In this document: positions 1-5,437 of the stretch, piece after piece
Layout of the letters: the number at the start of each line of letters is the position of its first letter
Numbering within the stretch: the stretch's first letter is position 1
Assembly: GCA_041486365.1 (NCBI GenBank)
Contig: JBGPLH010000166.1
Span: 1-7,315 of the forward strand
Origin: JBGPLH01 sp041486365 [NCBI: Thermodesulfobacteriota bacterium]
GTDB taxonomy: Bacteria > JAUYMQ01
DNA length: 7,315 nt
Reading direction: 5' to 3'
Notes under the pieces: generated by a model
The model's input: only the letters and a program-made list of their open reading frames with translations
The model's database searches: none
What the model was told of the DNA's origin: nothing
Program-made: the position numbers and the translations under genes

Positions 1-354
1 ACGCTCCGCTACCAGGGGCGCGATCTGGGACGCGACGCCAACTACGAGTGGGCCCGGGCGCGCTTCAATGTCTACCGGGGCCACGAGTACATCGCCGACA
101 TGGTGCCCGCGAAGAACTTCTACCTCGCGAGCCAGCAGCCCACGACGGAGGTGGCCATTCGCACGAGCCTGCGCGAGGACCTCTACATCGCCCTGGCCGC
201 CGTGAACGAGGATGGCTCCGTCACCTTCAAGGTCTTCCTGAATCCCCTCGTCCAGTGGATCTGGATCGGCGGCACGATCTTCGCCCTCGGCACGCTGATC
301 ATCATGTGGCCGGATCCGCTGGACCGCCGCTACCTCACCCCGAAGTATGCCTGA
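1..354 (+). CDS. ccmF: Cytochrome c haem lyase subunit CcmF, C-terminal fragment
   Basis: This is the last 117 residues of CcmF, the large polytopic membrane subunit that takes haem from CcmE and, with CcmH/CcmI, attaches it to apocytochrome c in the periplasm. The reading frame is open from base 1, so the gene starts outside the window; the WWD haem-binding region of the family would lie upstream. Visible here are the periplasmic segment before the last helix, with the CcmF-like stretch TEVAIRTSLREDLYIAL (about residues 49-65), and the final transmembrane helix NPLVQWIWIGGTIFALGTLI (81-100), followed by a short basic tail. These match the usual C-terminal end of the family. The stop is TGA at 352-354, and ccmH follows directly without an intervening ccmG. 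Identity is confident from these motifs and from the ccm genes downstream. Confidence 0.93.
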   Translation, partial: TLRYQGRDLGRDANYEWARARFNVYRGHEYIADMVPAKNFYLASQQPTTEVAIRTSLREDLYIALAAVNEDGSVTFKVFLNPLVQWIWIGGTIFALGTLIIMWPDPLDRRYLTPKYA

Positions 355-357
355 GGA

Positions 358-397
358 CCCGGGATCCCTTCGGCCTCCTCTTCGGGGGGAATCCGGG
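358..397 (+). other. Imperfect hairpin between ccmF and ccmH
   Basis: Bases 358-368 can pair with 387-397: CCCGG with CCGGG, then AT with AT, then CCC with GGG, with one bulged base on each arm, closing an 18-base loop. It lies in the short spacer between the ccmF stop and the proposed ccmH ribosome binding site at 401-406. No T-run follows, so it is not a typical intrinsic terminator. It could affect mRNA stability or ccmH translation, but chance pairing is common in DNA this rich in G and C. Confidence 0.25.
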
Positions 398-400
398 AGC

Positions 401-406
401 GGAGGT
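401..406 (+). promoter_or_regulatory. Ribosome binding site that favours the TTG start of ccmH
   Basis: GGAGGT lies three bases before a TTG codon at 410. The in-frame ATG at 347, inside the end of ccmF, has no comparable purine-rich stretch before it. Only 11 of the 20 codons from 350 to 409 end in G or C, against 19 of the 20 codons starting at 410. Both observations place the start at 410. Confidence 0.6.
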
Positions 407-409
407 CCC

Positions 410-919
410 TTGCCGCTTCGCATCTCGCGCCGCGCGCTGCTGTCCCTCGCGATCCCCGCGGCGGTGCTCATCCTTGCTCCCGCGTCCACGCCGGCCGCGG
501 CTGCGGGAAAGCCAAAGGTCACCCGCAAGGAGATCGAGCGGGCGATCATGTGCCCCTGTGAGGAGAAGTGCGGCAAGGTCCTCGCCAATTGCTTCTGCGA
601 CTACTCGGGTGCCTTCCGCAAGGACATCGACCGGATGATCGCCCAGGGGATGACGCGCGAGCAGATCCTCGCCGCGCTCGTGAAGACCTACGGCCCCACG
701 GTGCTCGCGGCGCCGGGTACCTCGAACTGGCTGGACATCGCGTCCTGGGTCCTTCCCTTCCTCGCCCTGGCGCTCGGCGCGTGGGCGATCACGCTCCTCT
801 TGCGCCGCTGGGCGTCTCCGCGGCTCCCACCTCCCCCTCCTCCCGCCGCGGGACCCCCCGCCGGCGGCTCCGCCTACGAGTCCCGGCTCGATGACGAGCT
901 GTCGCGGTTCGAGACGTGA
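410..919 (+). CDS. ccmH: Cytochrome c maturation thiol protein CcmH (variant cysteine cluster)
   Basis: CcmH is a membrane-anchored periplasmic protein that handles the CxxCH thiols of apocytochrome c before haem ligation. From the TTG at 410 it has 169 residues: a signal/anchor segment (about 4-32), a cysteine-rich helical domain (33-100), a helix beginning IASWVLPFLALALGAW (about 110-131), a polyproline linker and an acidic tail with DDELSRFE, a common CcmH ending. The stretch TREQILAALVKTYGPTVLAAP is typical of the family. The catalytic region is unusual: in place of LRCxxC it reads MCPC, then KC, then NCFC, giving five cysteines at 48, 50, 54, 61 and 63. Similar CPC-type forms occur in some non-proteobacterial CcmH proteins, as far as I recall. 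An ATG at 347, overlapping the ccmF stop, would add 21 residues, but it lacks a ribosome binding site and its codons lack the gene's bias. The stop overlaps the next start as TGATG. Confidence 0.87.
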   Translation: MPLRISRRALLSLAIPAAVLILAPASTPAAAAGKPKVTRKEIERAIMCPCEEKCGKVLANCFCDYSGAFRKDIDRMIAQGMTREQILAALVKTYGPTVLAAPGTSNWLDIASWVLPFLALALGAWAITLLLRRWASPRLPPPPPPAAGPPAGGSAYESRLDDELSRFET

Positions 920-1407
920 TGGGCTCCCTTGTCGTCGCCGCGATCATCGGAGCGATCGCCCTCGTCTTCGTCCTGCTCCCGCTCCACCGCCCTTCCCGAC
1001 CCGAGCCTCCGGCGCGCCCGGAGTCGGAGGCTGACGCGCTCTACCGCGAGAAGGAGAGCGTGTACCACGCCATCCGGGAAATGGAGTTTGACTATCGCAC
1101 GGGAAAGGTCTCCGACGAGGACTACGGGGCGCTCATGGCGCGCTACCGCGCGAAGGCGATCGAGCTCATAAAGAAGATCGACTCGCTCGAGGCCGAGTCC
1201 GTCGCCGCCGGGGCCGAGGCCTGGCACGGCCGGGTGGAGCAGGAGATGCGCGCCGCGCTCGCCGCCGATCCGAGGACGGCCGCGCCGCTCCCGGTCTGTG
1301 CGGGATGCGGGCAGCAGAATCTCCCGATCCATCGCTTCTGCACTCGCTGCGGCTTCCCCGTGCCCGAAACGGCCGGGACCACCGCGACCCCCAAGGAGCG
1401 ATCATGA
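919..1407 (+). CDS. CcmI N-terminal-like membrane protein with C-terminal zinc ribbon
   Basis: This 162-residue protein has an N-terminal transmembrane helix (about 3-22) followed by a basic, proline-rich stretch. Next is a charged helical segment (38-93) with the pattern YREKESVYHAIREMEFDYRT, then GKVSDEDYGALMARY, which resembles the cytoplasmic helical part of CcmI and related proteins encoded in ccm operons. The C-terminus is a zinc ribbon with C127xxC130 and C141xxC144. Positive charge just after the helix suggests that the helical region and ribbon are cytoplasmic. The periplasmic TPR part of full-length CcmI is missing here but may be supplied by the gene at 2425-3060. A GTG at 916 would add one residue; the ATG at 919 overlaps the ccmH stop. 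The gene ends in an ATGA overlap with its successor. Membrane anchor and ribbon are read directly from the sequence, while the CcmI relationship is inferred from sequence pattern and position. Confidence 0.8.
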   Translation: MGSLVVAAIIGAIALVFVLLPLHRPSRPEPPARPESEADALYREKESVYHAIREMEFDYRTGKVSDEDYGALMARYRAKAIELIKKIDSLEAESVAAGAEAWHGRVEQEMRAALAADPRTAAPLPVCAGCGQQNLPIHRFCTRCGFPVPETAGTTATPKERS

Positions 1408-2381
1408 GAAGGTTTCACGCCCGGCTCCTGCCCCTTCTCTTCGCGCTCGTTTCGACGCCGGCGCTGGCCGGCGCGATCTCCGGCACGGTGCTCGATCGGA
1501 CGTCCGACCGCCCGGCGCCGGAGGTGGGGGTCCTCCTCTTCCACCCGGGCAACCCGGAGCCGATCGATCGCGCCGTCTCGGACGCGAAGGGGCGGTTCGC
1601 CTTCCGCGAGGTGGCGCCCGGTGACTACCTCCTCGGTGCGACGCACCTCGGCGTGCCCTACCTGCGAAGCGGCGTGCGCGTGGGTGCCGGCGCTTCCGAG
1701 TCGACCGCCGACTTGTATGTCTACCAGTCCACGACCGATGCCTCGGTCGTGTCCGTCGAAGAGGACCACCTGATCCTCCAGCCGGAGGGCGATGGCGCGC
1801 GGGCGATCGAGATCGTGGTCTACAACAACGCCGGCAACCGCACCTACCTCGGTGAAACCACGCCCGCCTCTCCCACGGGGCACCGCCTGGTCGTGCCGCT
1901 CCCGGAGGGGTACACGGACCTCGACGGGCCGGAAGGGATCGGCGACAGGATCGCGAGCCACACGGAAACCGGTGTCGATCTCGTCCTGCCGCTCGAGCCC
2001 GGAAAGACGCAGATCGCCTTCACCTATCGTCTTCCGGGTGGATCCTTCGGCATGAACCTCGCCCGACGCTTCCCCTACCCCGTGAAGAGCGCGAGCGTGC
2101 TTCTCCCGGTGAGCGGCGGGTGGCGCGTCCGGTCGCGCGACCTGGGACGCATGCGTCAGGTGAAACTCCAGGAGAAGCCGTACCAGGTCGCGTCCGGGGG
2201 CCCGTTCCCGCGGGGCAAGGTCGTCTCGGCGCGGGCCTACGCGGGTTTGCTGGGGACAGGGCTCGCTCCCGAGCGCGCCGCGTGGGCCGCCGGGGGCGTG
2301 GTGATCGCGGGGCTTTCGCTCGCATGGATCCTCCGCCAGGGCCGGGCCGCAAGCGGCGGCGCGGCGGGGGGGACCGCCTGA
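1404..2381 (+). CDS. Exported, membrane-anchored carboxypeptidase-regulatory-like domain protein
   Basis: This 325-residue protein has a signal peptide (basic MRRFHAR, a hydrophobic core, probable cleavage after ALA at 22). The domain that follows (about 24-90) has the pattern GAISGTVLDRTS, SDAKGRFAFREVAPGDYLLGA, typical of the carboxypeptidase-regulatory-like beta-sandwich. A second, probably beta-rich region (about 105-260) carries no motif I recognise. One transmembrane helix (about 293-310) near the C-terminus is followed by a short basic, glycine/alanine-rich tail. The predicted topology is a large periplasmic part anchored at its C-terminus. The ATG at 1404 is chosen because it overlaps the previous stop as ATGA, has AAGGAG at 1393-1398, and begins a clean signal peptide; upstream in-frame ATG codons lie inside the preceding gene. 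There is no catalytic motif. Its place in the ccm operon suggests a structural or docking role in haem or apocytochrome handling, but the function is unknown. Confidence 0.85.
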   Translation: MRRFHARLLPLLFALVSTPALAGAISGTVLDRTSDRPAPEVGVLLFHPGNPEPIDRAVSDAKGRFAFREVAPGDYLLGATHLGVPYLRSGVRVGAGASESTADLYVYQSTTDASVVSVEEDHLILQPEGDGARAIEIVVYNNAGNRTYLGETTPASPTGHRLVVPLPEGYTDLDGPEGIGDRIASHTETGVDLVLPLEPGKTQIAFTYRLPGGSFGMNLARRFPYPVKSASVLLPVSGGWRVRSRDLGRMRQVKLQEKPYQVASGGPFPRGKVVSARAYAGLLGTGLAPERAAWAAGGVVIAGLSLAWILRQGRAASGGAAGGTA

Positions 2382-2428
2382 TGGACAGGCGCGTGGGCGT
2401 CACGGTTCCGGAAAGGTCGATCGGATGA
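2381..2428 (+). CDS. Possible 15-codon coupling mini-ORF
   Basis: An ATG at 2381 overlaps the preceding stop as TGATG. It opens 15 codons (MDRRVGVTVPERSIG) and ends with a TGA at 2426-2428 that overlaps the next gene's ATG as ATGA. It exactly bridges the only sizeable gap in this part of the operon, and 12 of its 15 codons end in G or C. It could carry ribosomes from one gene to the next, or be a chance reading frame in GC-rich DNA. There is no homology evidence that the peptide itself matters. Confidence 0.22.
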   Translation: MDRRVGVTVPERSIG

Positions 2429-3060
2429 GCCCGTTCGGCGTGGTCTGCGCGAAGTGCGGTGCCGGGATGCCGATGGGCGTTGCCTTTTGCGGGAGCTGCG
2501 GGACGCGGATAGCGGACGAGGCGGCGGCACCCCGGCAGGAGGCGCCCGCGCCGAGGTCCGCCAGCACGCGCATGCTGATCGTCGCCTGGGCTCTCGGGCT
2601 TGTCGCGGGTCTCTTCCTCGGTCGCGCGTTCGCCCCCGTCACCTCCGGCGGAGGGGATGGCGGTGAATCGCGTCCCGTGGCGGAGTCGCAGGCCCCAAGC
2701 CCGGTGGATGTCCTCGCCTCCGCGCGCGCGGCCTCGGACGCGGGGCGGTACGCCGAGGCGCGCGATCTGTACCGGCGCGCCCTGAGGATGGATCCGGGTG
2801 ATCTGTCGGCCCACGTGGATCTCGGCGTCGCGGAGCTCGCCCTCGGCGACGAGGCCGCCGCGCGCGCGTCCTTCGGCGCAGCCCTCGCCGGCGGCTCGCC
2901 CCACCCCGCCGCTGCCTACAACCTCGCCAAGCTCGCCGAGGAAGGGGGCAACCGGGTCGAGGCCGGGAAGTACTACATCCTCTATCTGAGGCTCGCGCCT
3001 GAGGGCCCCCACGCGAGGGAGGTCCGCTCCAAGCTGGCAAAACAGGGCGCGTCCCGGTGA
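2425..3060 (+). CDS. Zinc-ribbon, single-helix membrane protein with periplasmic TPR domain
   Basis: This 211-residue protein begins with a zinc ribbon (C8xxC11 and C22xxC25), followed by an alanine/proline-rich linker and one transmembrane helix (about 50-66). A flexible glycine/serine linker leads to about three tetratricopeptide repeats (94-193), including GRYAEARDLYRRALRMDPGD and AAYNLAKLAEEGGNRVEAGKYY. Arginines before the helix and acidic residues after it suggest that the ribbon is cytoplasmic and the TPR domain periplasmic. TPR domains in CcmI and in NrfG bind the C-terminus of apocytochromes, so this protein may supply that chaperone function here; this is inference from position and architecture. 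The start has GAAAGG at 2411-2416, and no upstream in-frame start exists back to the previous stop. Its stop overlaps the ccmA start as GTGA. Domain calls are confident and the role is tentative. Confidence 0.87.
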   Translation: MSPFGVVCAKCGAGMPMGVAFCGSCGTRIADEAAAPRQEAPAPRSASTRMLIVAWALGLVAGLFLGRAFAPVTSGGGDGGESRPVAESQAPSPVDVLASARAASDAGRYAEARDLYRRALRMDPGDLSAHVDLGVAELALGDEAAARASFGAALAGGSPHPAAAYNLAKLAEEGGNRVEAGKYYILYLRLAPEGPHAREVRSKLAKQGASR

Positions 3061-3800
3061 GCGGCGCGGCGGCGGACACTCCGGCGGAACCGGCGGCCGT
3101 GCGGGCCCGCGGCCTGCGGAAGGCCTTCGGGGCCCAGGTCGCGCTGGATGGCATCGATCTCGATCTGCCCGCCGGCACGTTCCTGACCCTCGTGGGTCCC
3201 AACGGCGCGGGGAAGACAACGCTGCTCCGGATGCTGGCGGGCCTCTCGCGGCCGAGCGGCGGCGAGTTGCGCGTGCTGGGCGTGGTCCCCGGCCCCTCGG
3301 CGGCCGCGCTCCGGGCCCGCGTCGGACTCGTGTCCCACGAATCGCAGCTGTACGCCGACCTCTCGGCGGACGAGAACCTCCGCTTCTTCGCCTCGCTCTA
3401 CGGCGTTCCCGACCCGGAAGAGCGCATCGACGCGGCGCTCGCGCAGGTGGAGCTCCGGGCCCGGCGCGGCGACCCGGTGCGCGTGTTCTCGCGGGGGATG
3501 ACCCAGCGCCTTTCGATCGCTCGGGCGCTCCTGCACGAGCCGAGCCTGCTGCTCTTCGACGAGCCGACGACGGGCCTGGACGACCGCGCCGTCGGCATCA
3601 TGGTCGATCTCCTGGCGGAGCTTCACGACGGCGCGCGCACGCTGATCCTCACGACGCACCGCCTGGACGTCGGCCTGCGCGTCGCCGACCGCGTCGCCGT
3701 GCAGGCCCGCGGCCGGATCGTGCACGAGGCGGAGGCCGGGGCGATCGATCCGGCGTCCTTCGCGGGGTTGTACGCGTCGCTCACGGAGGGACGGGCGTGA
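3057..3800 (+). CDS. ccmA: Haem exporter ATP-binding subunit CcmA
   Basis: CcmA is the cytoplasmic ATPase of the CcmAB transporter; its ATP hydrolysis releases holo-CcmE from the CcmC complex. The 247-residue protein has the full set of ABC motifs: Walker A GPNGAGKT (47-54), Q-loop region SHESQLY (93-99), signature SRGMTQR (145-151), Walker B LLLFDEP (164-170) with catalytic E169, D-loop GLDD (173-176) and H-loop H201. The signature departs from the canonical LSGGQ, but SxGMxQR forms are seen in many functional ABC ATPases. The GTG start at 3057 overlaps the preceding stop as GTGA, with no strong ribosome binding site, so translation probably depends on coupling. The first 16 or so residues precede the ABC fold and are poorly conserved in type. 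The order ccmA-B-C-D that follows supports the CcmA assignment over other exporters of this ATPase family. Confidence 0.95.
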   Translation: MSGAAADTPAEPAAVRARGLRKAFGAQVALDGIDLDLPAGTFLTLVGPNGAGKTTLLRMLAGLSRPSGGELRVLGVVPGPSAAALRARVGLVSHESQLYADLSADENLRFFASLYGVPDPEERIDAALAQVELRARRGDPVRVFSRGMTQRLSIARALLHEPSLLLFDEPTTGLDDRAVGIMVDLLAELHDGARTLILTTHRLDVGLRVADRVAVQARGRIVHEAEAGAIDPASFAGLYASLTEGRA

Positions 3801-4504
3801 GCGGCGTGGCGGGCCGGGCCGCGCGCGTGTCCTTCGGCGGCGCGATGCTCGCGGTGATGCGCAAGGATCTGGCGCTCGAGTGGCGGACCCGGGAGATCTT
3901 CTCGGCCACCGTCGTCTTCGCCGCGCTGGTCCTGCTCACGATCAATTTCTCCTTCGATCCCGGACAGCGCGCCGTGGAGCAGATGGCGTCCGGGATCCTC
4001 TGGGTGGCCTTCGTGTTCGCCGGAATGCTTGGGCTCGGGCGCTCCTTCGTGGCGGAGCGGGAGAACGCCTGCCTCGACGCGCTGGCCCTCTCTCCGGCGG
4101 ATCCGGGGGCGATCTTCCTCGGGAAGGCCGCGGCAAACCTGATCTTCCTGGCCGTGACCGAGGCGATCGTGCTGCCGCTGTTCGCCGTGCTGTTCAACTT
4201 TCCGATGGGACGCGCTGTTCCGGGGCTCGTTCTTCCCCTCGCGCTCGGGAGCGTGGGGTTCGTGGGCGCCGGAACGCTGTTTGCAGCAATCTCGACCCAG
4301 ACGCGGATGCGGGAGGTGATGCTGCCGCTGCTCCTGCTCCCGGTGAGCGTCCCGGTGCTGATCGCGTCGGTGCGCCTCACGGGGACGGCCCTTGCGGGCC
4401 GCGCCCTCGCGGAATCGCTTCCCTGGATCGGGCTCCTCGTGCTCTGCGACGCGCTCTTCCTCGTCGCGGGGACGTTGTTGTTCGGCCATCTTCTGGAGGA
4501 TTGA
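3797..4504 (+). CDS. ccmB: Haem exporter permease subunit CcmB
   Basis: CcmB is the integral membrane partner of CcmA. The 235-residue protein starts with a short cytoplasmic segment ending KDLALEWRTRE, the usual entry to the first helix in this family. About six transmembrane helices follow (approximately 34-50, 63-80, 112-133, 142-165, 174-192 and 208-229). The cytoplasmic loop around SFVAERENACLDALALSP (83-100) and the stretch MREVMLPLLLLPVSVPVLIA (171-190) are characteristic of CcmB. Length is normal for the family. The GTG at 3797 overlaps the ccmA stop as GTGA and has GGAGGG at 3785-3790 with six bases of spacing, so both coupling and direct initiation are possible. No missing parts were noticed. 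Confidence 0.94.
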   Translation: MSGVAGRAARVSFGGAMLAVMRKDLALEWRTREIFSATVVFAALVLLTINFSFDPGQRAVEQMASGILWVAFVFAGMLGLGRSFVAERENACLDALALSPADPGAIFLGKAAANLIFLAVTEAIVLPLFAVLFNFPMGRAVPGLVLPLALGSVGFVGAGTLFAAISTQTRMREVMLPLLLLPVSVPVLIASVRLTGTALAGRALAESLPWIGLLVLCDALFLVAGTLLFGHLLED

Positions 4505-4514
4505 AGGTGAATCG

Positions 4515-5243
4515 ATGACAGAAACGGGCTCGCGCGTGCAGGACCGGATGGACGCGATCCTCCGGAAGGTGCGCAACGTGACCACGCCGCTGGCCGGCTT
4601 CGGCCTCATCGCGGCGGCGTACTTCATCGTGGGTTACGCGCCCGAGGAGGCGCAGCAGGGAATCGTTCAGAAGATCTTCTACGGCCACGTGGCGAGCGCC
4701 TGGGCGAGCTACCTCTGCTTCTTCATCACGTTCGTGTCGAGCGGGCTCTACCTCTGGAAGCGGGACCGCGCCTGGGATCTCCTGGCGCTCTCCGCCGCGG
4801 AAGTCGGCGTGGTGTTCTGCACCGCGGTCCTCCTGTCGGGCCCCTTCTGGGGGAAGCCGATCTGGGGCACCTGGTGGACCTGGGACGCGCGGCTCACGAC
4901 GACCCTGATCCTCTGGCTGATCTACGTGGGCTACCTGCTCCTGCGCCCCTTCGCGGGCGAGGGCGAGCGCGGCGCGCGGTTCGCCGCAGTGGTGGGGATC
5001 ATCGGCTTCCTCGACATCCCGCTGATCCATCTCTCGGTCCGCTGGTGGCGCACGCTGCACCCCCAACCGATCGTGATGAACGCGCGGGGGCCCCAGCTCC
5101 CGCCGGAAATGCTGACGACGCTGCTCGTCACGCTCGTGGCTTTCACCCTGCTTGCGGTGTCGTTCATCGCCATCCGCGCCGAGATCGAGCGCCTGCGGGA
5201 TCTCGCGGCGGTGCTCAGGCGGCGCGCGCTGCGGGAGGGGTGA
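4515..5243 (+). CDS. ccmC: Haem-handling protein CcmC (haem delivery to CcmE)
   Basis: CcmC is a polytopic membrane protein of the CcsA/CcmC/CcmF superfamily that binds haem in the periplasm and promotes its covalent attachment to CcmE. This 242-residue protein has about six helices. The tryptophan-rich WGTWWTWDARLT motif (117-128) forms the haem platform. The two expected axial histidines are H58 in YGHV and H182 in WWRTLHP, corresponding to H60 and H184 of Escherichia coli CcmC as I recall the numbering. The start is ATG 4515, ten bases past the ccmB stop, with AAGGTG at 4504-4509. Longer readings into ccmB are rejected because they overlap conserved CcmB sequence. The C-terminal arginine-rich helix (about 220-240) is cytoplasmic by charge. 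The stop overlaps the ccmD start as TGATG. Confidence 0.95.
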   Translation: MTETGSRVQDRMDAILRKVRNVTTPLAGFGLIAAAYFIVGYAPEEAQQGIVQKIFYGHVASAWASYLCFFITFVSSGLYLWKRDRAWDLLALSAAEVGVVFCTAVLLSGPFWGKPIWGTWWTWDARLTTTLILWLIYVGYLLLRPFAGEGERGARFAAVVGIIGFLDIPLIHLSVRWWRTLHPQPIVMNARGPQLPPEMLTTLLVTLVAFTLLAVSFIAIRAEIERLRDLAAVLRRRALREG

Positions 5244-5437
5244 TGAAGAACCTGCCCTATCTCCTCTGGGCCTACGTGTTGATCGGGCTTCTGATCTCGG
5301 TGTACGGGATGAGCCTCGTCCGGCGATTCCGACAGGTGGCGCAGGAGCTCGAGACGCTCGCCGCCGCTCTTCGCGCGCGCCGCGGCGAGGCGGTCCCGCC
5401 CCGCGCCGCGCCGCCGGCCTCTCAGCCTCCCGCCTGA
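5243..5437 (+). CDS. ccmD: Small haem exporter accessory protein CcmD
   Basis: CcmD is a small single-helix protein that stabilises the CcmABC-CcmE complex and helps release holo-CcmE. This 64-residue product has the expected layout: MKNLPYLLWAYVLIGLLISV, with its hydrophobic helix at about 5-25, then a basic, charged helical segment (RRFRQVAQELETLAAALRARR), then a proline/alanine-rich tail. The aromatic WAY at the start of the helix is a usual CcmD feature. The ATG overlaps the ccmC stop as TGATG, with a GGAGG-type ribosome binding site inside 5233-5240. Its 3' end overlaps the convergent otsB gene by 16 bases. The assignment rests on size, topology and place, because CcmD sequences are weakly conserved. 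Confidence 0.88.
   Translation: MKNLPYLLWAYVLIGLLISVYGMSLVRRFRQVAQELETLAAALRARRGEAVPPRAAPPASQPPA

Noticed and set aside
3057-3072. Near-identical start sequences of ccmA (3057-3072) and ccmB (3797-3812), GTGAGCGGCG then C or T then GGCGG
   Set aside because: The match is only about 15 of 16 bases in GC-rich DNA and both begin with the same GTGA overlap plus small-residue codons; chance or shared codon bias is enough to explain it.
2020-3219. A 399-codon minus-strand reading frame across the carboxypeptidase-like, TPR and ccmA genes
   Set aside because: It spans three well-supported plus-strand genes and translates to arginine/proline-rich sequence without motifs.
4392-4514. An N-terminal extension of ccmC into ccmB
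   Set aside because: The extra residues come from the ccmB coding region in another frame, and the ATG at 4515 has a ribosome binding site and gives a normal CcmC length.
3623-4627. A 334-codon minus-strand reading frame antisense to the end of ccmA and to ccmB
   Set aside because: Its product is a charged, low-complexity sequence rich in R, E, H and P with no domain pattern, as expected opposite hydrophobic GC-rich genes. The plus strand has clear CcmA/CcmB motifs.
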